Shown: piece by piece, positions 60,505 through 64,000 of the stretch
Numbering within the stretch: position 1 is the stretch's first letter
How the letters are laid out: each line of letters begins with the position of its first letter
Source: an uncultured Clostridia bacterium
Lineage (GTDB): Bacteria > Bacillota > Clostridia > Oscillospirales > CAG-272
Length of the DNA stretch: 64,000 nt
Direction: 5' to 3'
Assembly (NCBI GenBank): GCA_948466345.1
Contig: CAOKAC010000010.1
Location: forward strand, 1-64,000
Made by a program: the position numbers and the translations under genes
The notes under the pieces: generated by a model
What the model saw: the letters and a program-made list of their open reading frames with translations, nothing else
What the model was told of the DNA's origin: nothing
The model's database searches: none

Positions 60505-60897
60505 TCATTGCTTGTAAAAAATAATTTCCTCTCCCTGATCGGAAAAGTGCATTTCGTCTCCGTTGATTGTGCAGGGAAGTGTTTCCTCCGGCGCGCTTTC
60601 GTAGATAAGATGCAAAGTTTTGCCATCATAAGTATATTTAAAAGAGAAGGTATCTTTTTCATCGTTGATGTGAGTGCTGCCTGTCCCGTCTGCATTAAAA
60701 GTATAATAAACGCGGAAGAAAATATCTTCGGAAATATATCCTTCTAAAATATCTTTATATTTTTCGTTATTGACATGCATCCATGTACCAACAATTTCGT
60801 CAGAACCGCCAGTAGCCTCCTCATCATTGGAACTGCATGCGCACATAAGCATACAAACTAGCAGCACAAGACAGATACGCAAGGTATAGTTTCTCAT
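60505..60897 (-). CDS. Putative lipoprotein
   Basis: A 130-residue exported lipoprotein. The signal ends in the lipobox LMCAC (Cys near residue 21), so the mature protein is membrane-tethered outside the cell. The rest is acidic and beta-rich: IVGTWMHVNNEKYKDILEGYISEDIFF, FNADGTGSTHINDEKDTFSFKYTYDGKTLHLIYE, resembling lipocalin-like DUF proteins. GGAG precedes the ATG at 60897. It is downstream of ychF on the same strand. Confidence 0.65.
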   Translation of the reverse strand: MRNYTLRICLVLLVCMLMCACSSNDEEATGGSDEIVGTWMHVNNEKYKDILEGYISEDIFFRVYYTFNADGTGSTHINDEKDTFSFKYTYDGKTLHLIYESAPEETLPCTINGDEMHFSDQGEEIIFYKQ

Positions 60898-60937
60898 AAT
60901 ATCCACTCCATTCAGTCACAGCCAGTCGTGTGTCAGC

Positions 60938-62032
60938 TTACACGTTAAACAAAAATTCTACTACATCGCCATCGCACATAACGTAGTCTTTGCCCTCACT
61001 GCGCAGCAAACCTTTGGCTTTTGCAGCGGCAAGAGATCCGCATGCCATCAGATCGTCAAAAGCAATAACCTCGGCCCTGATAAATCCCCGCTCGAAATCC
61101 GAGTGAATTTTGCCAGCAGCTTGCGGCGCCTTAGTGCCTTTACGAATCGTCCAAGCACGTACCTCCTTGGGCCCACCTGTAAGATAGCTGATAAGTCCCA
61201 GCAGGGAATAACCAGCCTTTATCAGCTTATCCAAACCAGACTCTTTAATTCCCATTTCACAAAGAAACGCCTCTTTTTCTTCCGGATCCAGTTCGGCGAT
61301 TTCCGATTCGATTCCGGCACTGACAGGAATCACCTGCGCGCCTTCCGAGGCGGCAGCTTTAACAACTTCTTTAAAATAAACATTGTCATCCGACACCCCT
61401 GCTGCCTCGTTCTCGCTTACATTGGCAGCATAAATTACCGGCTTGGTCGTCAGCAGTCCTGCCTCCTCTAAAATAGCCCATTCTTCCTCAGTAAATGTTC
61501 CGCTGCGTACAGTTTTTCCCTGTGAAAGCAGTTCCAATGTTTTTTCATAAGTTTCCAGGACGGGTACAAGGCTTTTATCGCTTTTTACCGTTTTTTTTGT
61601 TTTTTCAATACGGCGTTCCAATGCTTCCATATCAGAAAAAATCAATTCCAGATTGATCGTCTCCATATCCCTTGCGGGATTTACATCACCATCTACATGG
61701 ACAATGTCTCCATCATCAAAACAACGCACTACATGAACCACTGCATCTACATCTCGAATGTGAGACAAAAATTTATTTCCAAGTCCTTCTCCTTTCGAAG
61801 CGCCCCGCACCAGACCGGCAATGTCTACAAATTCAATAACAGCAGGAGTATATTTCTGTGGAACATACATTTCTGCAAGAGCGTCCAGCCGGGAGTCAGG
61901 TACAGCAACCACGCCTACATTGGGATCAATCGTACAAAAGGGATAGTTGGCAGACTGAGCGCCTGCTCCTGTAATAGCGTTAAATAGTGTACTCTTGCCA
62001 ACATTCGGCAGTCCGATTATTCCAAGTTTCAT
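60938..62032 (-). CDS. ychF: Redox-regulated ATPase YchF
   Basis: A 364-residue Obg-family P-loop NTPase that prefers ATP and binds ribosomes. G1 [50 protein letters not shown] and the altered G4 NVSE (in place of NKxD, which explains ATP preference) are present. The C-terminal TGS domain ends VMCDGDVVEFLFNV. AAAGGA precedes the ATG and a promoter lies at 62074-62102. Confidence 0.95.
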   Translation of the reverse strand: MKLGIIGLPNVGKSTLFNAITGAGAQSANYPFCTIDPNVGVVAVPDSRLDALAEMYVPQKYTPAVIEFVDIAGLVRGASKGEGLGNKFLSHIRDVDAVVHVVRCFDDGDIVHVDGDVNPARDMETINLELIFSDMEALERRIEKTKKTVKSDKSLVPVLETYEKTLELLSQGKTVRSGTFTEEEWAILEEAGLLTTKPVIYAANVSENEAAGVSDDNVYFKEVVKAAASEGAQVIPVSAGIESEIAELDPEEKEAFLCEMGIKESGLDKLIKAGYSLLGLISYLTGGPKEVRAWTIRKGTKAPQAAGKIHSDFERGFIRAEVIAFDDLMACGSLAAAKAKGLLRSEGKDYVMCDGDVVEFLFNV

Positions 62033-62073
62033 ATTTTTATTGTTCCTTTTTTCTCTTTATAGTTCTAATGTCT

Positions 62074-62102
62074 ATTATACAGAAAATTCCATCAGGCTGC
62101 AA
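62074..62102 (-). promoter_or_regulatory. Promoter for ychF
   Basis: On the minus strand TTGCAG (62102-62097), a 17-bp spacer and TATAAT (62079-62074). The rest of the 332-bp gap between ychF and the response regulator is AT-rich and I see no gene in it. Confidence 0.6.
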
Positions 62103-62256
62103 GGGATATTTTTTGAATTGCCAATTTCACCAATATTTTTACAACAAATCACATCTTTTTCACACAACCATCACTTTTGACCTGTAAAATTACTCCAGTA
62201 ATATGGATTAGCTTTAAAAATATTGGACAAAAATCAAAAATGTTGAAAAGTTTCTG

Positions 62257-62285
62257 TATACAAATATGGAATTTTATGTTATGAT
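62257..62285 (+). promoter_or_regulatory. Candidate promoter for the two-component system
   Basis: TATACA (62257-62262), a 17-bp spacer and TATGAT (62280-62285), 79 bp before the ATG at 62365. Confidence 0.4.
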
Positions 62286-62364
62286 TATATTGAATAAATC
62301 TAAATCTGAATACACAATTTCGTATGAATACAGCCAAAAATGAAAGAAAGGCTTGGTATAAAAG

Positions 62365-63054
62365 ATGAGCACAAAAATTTTAATCGTAGATGATGATCCA
62401 AATATCTGCGAACTCCTTAGATTATATTTTGAAAATGAAGGCTATGAGGTCAAAACGGCGTCTGATGGAGCGGAAGGCGTCAGCTATTTTAAAATGTATG
62501 AACCAGATTTGGTTTTGCTTGATATTATGCTGCCTAAAAAAGATGGATGGCAGGTTTGCAGAGAAATCCGTGAAGTGTCGTCCAAACCGGTGATTATGGT
62601 AACAGCAAAGGGCGATGTCTTTGATAAAGTGCTGGGCTTAGAACTTGGCGCAGACGATTTTATTGTCAAACCCTTTGATATGAAGGAGGTTTCAGCCAGA
62701 ATTAAAGCAGTGCTTCGTCGATACAGCGCTCATGACAACCAAATGGAAGACGAAGTGATTAAATTTGAAAACATTGAGATCAGTCTGCAGAAATATGAAT
62801 TGAAGCTGCGAGGCAAGCCGATAGATATTCCGCCGAAAGAATTGGAATTGCTTTATTTTCTTGCGTCTAATTTCAATCGAGTATTTACAAGAGATCAACT
62901 TTTGGACAAGGTGTGGGGGTTTGACTATCTCGGCGATTCCAGAACGGTAGATGTCCATGTGAAGCGTCTGCGTGAAAAGCTGGAGGGTGTATCTGATAAA
63001 TGGACGCTGAAAACCGTATGGGGTGTCGGCTATAAATTTGAGCTGCTGCAGTAA
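62365..63054 (+). CDS. OmpR/PhoB-family response regulator
   Basis: A 229-residue two-component regulator. The receiver has the acidic pair DDD near the N-terminus, the phospho-acceptor Asp in PDLVLLDIMLP (near residue 53) and Lys in IVKPFD. The C-terminal winged helix shows PPKELELLYFLASN and GDSRTVDVHVKRLREKLE, typical of OmpR-type regulators. A hairpin separates it from the histidine kinase gene that begins at 63132. The target genes are not readable here. Confidence 0.93.
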   Translation: MSTKILIVDDDPNICELLRLYFENEGYEVKTASDGAEGVSYFKMYEPDLVLLDIMLPKKDGWQVCREIREVSSKPVIMVTAKGDVFDKVLGLELGADDFIVKPFDMKEVSARIKAVLRRYSAHDNQMEDEVIKFENIEISLQKYELKLRGKPIDIPPKELELLYFLASNFNRVFTRDQLLDKVWGFDYLGDSRTVDVHVKRLREKLEGVSDKWTLKTVWGVGYKFELLQ

Positions 63055-63057
63055 ACG

Positions 63058-63092
63058 CAGCAGGCGGGGCAGTGCATCTGCCCCTTTTGCTG
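63058..63092 (+). terminator. Terminator-like hairpin between regulator and kinase genes
   Basis: CAGCA..GGGGCA pairs with TGCCCC..TGCTG, followed by TTTTTTT. It lies within a two-component operon, so it may lower kinase expression relative to the regulator. Confidence 0.7.
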
Positions 63093-63131
63093 TTTTTTTA
63101 TAATATTTTTCAGAAAGGGGCCGTTTTTGTT

Positions 63132-64000
63132 ATGTTTAAGATTAAAAGTGTGTTTTTAAAATATATGGCGGCCTTTCTTCTTATAAATGCAGTCAGCTTT
63201 TTTGTCCTCTCTTCGACTATTTCTACTATTGTCAATTCCTACGGTAGTGAAGTAAAATCCGATTCTTTGTCTAATGCGGCCAACTCTGTTTCCGCTTTTA
63301 TCGAATCAGATTACCCTCCTGCTGAGAAAAGTTTTCGTAATTATCTGTTAAATCGGAGTCAGAAACTGAAAACGATTTTAGAACTTTTGGTTGTGAATGA
63401 CGATACCATGCTCATCTTTATTACAGATGATACAGGACAGGTTATCCATTTCGGCAGTTCGGAAAATATCAGTATTACAACAGAAGCCATTTCCAATGGT
63501 ACTGGGCGCTATTATGTACCCACAGAAATAACCGATACACTTTTAGCGGGAATCAATGTATCCGCAATGGATGATATGTGCGGCTTTTTTCGTTTCCCGC
63601 ATGTGTATTATGCTATACCGCTATACAATGATGATGGATACATCGGGGCTGTTTTTGCGACTTCCAGCGAAGCGGGAACAGATACACTAATCGCTGCTAT
63701 GGACAAAACTTTGATTATGTCTATTTTGTGGGTTATGCTGGCGTCTCTTATTGCAGTATATTTTATTACGGGGCGTCTCATTGCCCCAATCAAGGAAACC
63801 AGCCGTGCCGCAAGGGCTTTTGCGAAAGGAATGTTCGACGCCCGTGTCACTGTTGTAGGAGATGATGAAATTGCAGAGCTTGCTTCTGCGTTTAACGGAA
63901 TGGCCTCCTCTTTGCAAAATATGGAAGATATGCGCCGCTCCTTTTTGGCAAATGTTTCTCATGATTTGCGTACTCCTATGACCACAATATCCGGTTTTAT
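63132..64000 (+). CDS. Sensor histidine kinase, partial (runs off right edge)
   Basis: The first 289 residues of a membrane kinase. Two hydrophobic helices (about residues 11-32 and 190-210) flank an extracellular sensor region, then a HAMP domain (TGRLIAPIKETSRAARAFAKG...) and the H-box ANVSHDLRTPMTTISGF, with the phosphorylated His near residue 278. The catalytic ATPase domain lies outside the window. It pairs with the adjacent response regulator. The ATG at 63132 follows AAAGGGG at a long spacing. Confidence 0.9.
   Translation, partial: MFKIKSVFLKYMAAFLLINAVSFFVLSSTISTIVNSYGSEVKSDSLSNAANSVSAFIESDYPPAEKSFRNYLLNRSQKLKTILELLVVNDDTMLIFITDDTGQVIHFGSSENISITTEAISNGTGRYYVPTEITDTLLAGINVSAMDDMCGFFRFPHVYYAIPLYNDDGYIGAVFATSSEAGTDTLIAAMDKTLIMSILWVMLASLIAVYFITGRLIAPIKETSRAARAFAKGMFDARVTVVGDDEIAELASAFNGMASSLQNMEDMRRSFLANVSHDLRTPMTTISGF

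Noticed and set aside
1..64000. CRISPR arrays, prophage, toxin-antitoxin or defence island, tRNA or rRNA genes
   Set aside because: I read through both strands and saw no repeat-spacer array, phage cluster, toxin pair or recognisable tRNA/rRNA sequence.

Overview
The window looks like a chromosomal segment of an endospore-forming, low-to-moderate-GC Clostridia. Supporting genes are the complete spoIIAA-spoIIAB-sigF operon, ylbJ, yqfC-yqfD, a GerW/YtfJ gene, ricT and a D,D-carboxypeptidase. Gene blocks follow the Firmicutes order (holB-ricT-trmN6-rsmI-metG-tatD; yqfC-yqfD-phoH-ybeY-era-recO-mutS2; lon-engB and scpA-scpB-...-rluB). A secreted leucine-rich-repeat protein with a C-terminal dockerin points towards Oscillospiraceae/Ruminococcaceae-like gut anaerobes. 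That placement is inference; no rRNA is present in the window.

Layout. 1-620 is a decayed mobile-element edge: a 26-bp tandem repeat, a short orphan ORF and a minus-strand TnpV remnant. 632-5508 holds a polysaccharide flippase, DNA polymerase IV and the LRR-dockerin protein. 5.5-13.5 kb is a minus-strand housekeeping block running from holB down to a TIGR04086-type membrane protein. It includes a metG gene behind a promoter, a tiny Met-containing ORF and a terminator. 13.6-21.8 kb is a plus-strand run: oxidoreductase, coaE, lytic transglycosylase, M18 aminopeptidase, prfA, tsaC and a topoisomerase IV A subunit. 21.9-25.3 kb holds a 35-aa membrane peptide, an MFS transporter and an LTA-synthase-type phosphoglycerol transferase. 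25.3-31.6 kb holds a Cys-rich secreted protein, the spoIIA operon, a divergent PPi-type phosphofructokinase, prfB and ylbJ. 31.7-38.9 kb is the tightly packed yqfC-to-mutS2 cluster. 38.9-41.6 kb holds small regulatory and surface genes, including a degenerate response regulator beside a glycosyltransferase. 41.7-50.5 kb is a ten-gene minus-strand run from lon to a small acetyltransferase-like protein, ended by a strong terminator. 50.6-64 kb holds an acetyltransferase broken by an in-frame TGA, rqcH, glgA, ispD-ispF, a hairpin-rich 400-bp intergenic region, rpe, mgtE, a GH27 alpha-galactosidase, a lipoprotein, ychF and an OmpR-type two-component system that runs off the right edge.

Most of the window is ordinary core genome. 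I see no CRISPR array, prophage, toxin-antitoxin pair or defence island. The unusual material is mainly regulatory and structural: the metG leader, an RBS-sequestering hairpin between yajC and the next gene, two Spo0A-box matches between spoIIA and the phosphofructokinase gene, a palindrome between ylbJ and yqfC, and stacked hairpins between ispF and rpe. All starts were chosen by reading upstream for Shine-Dalgarno sequences; many are shorter than the longest open frame.
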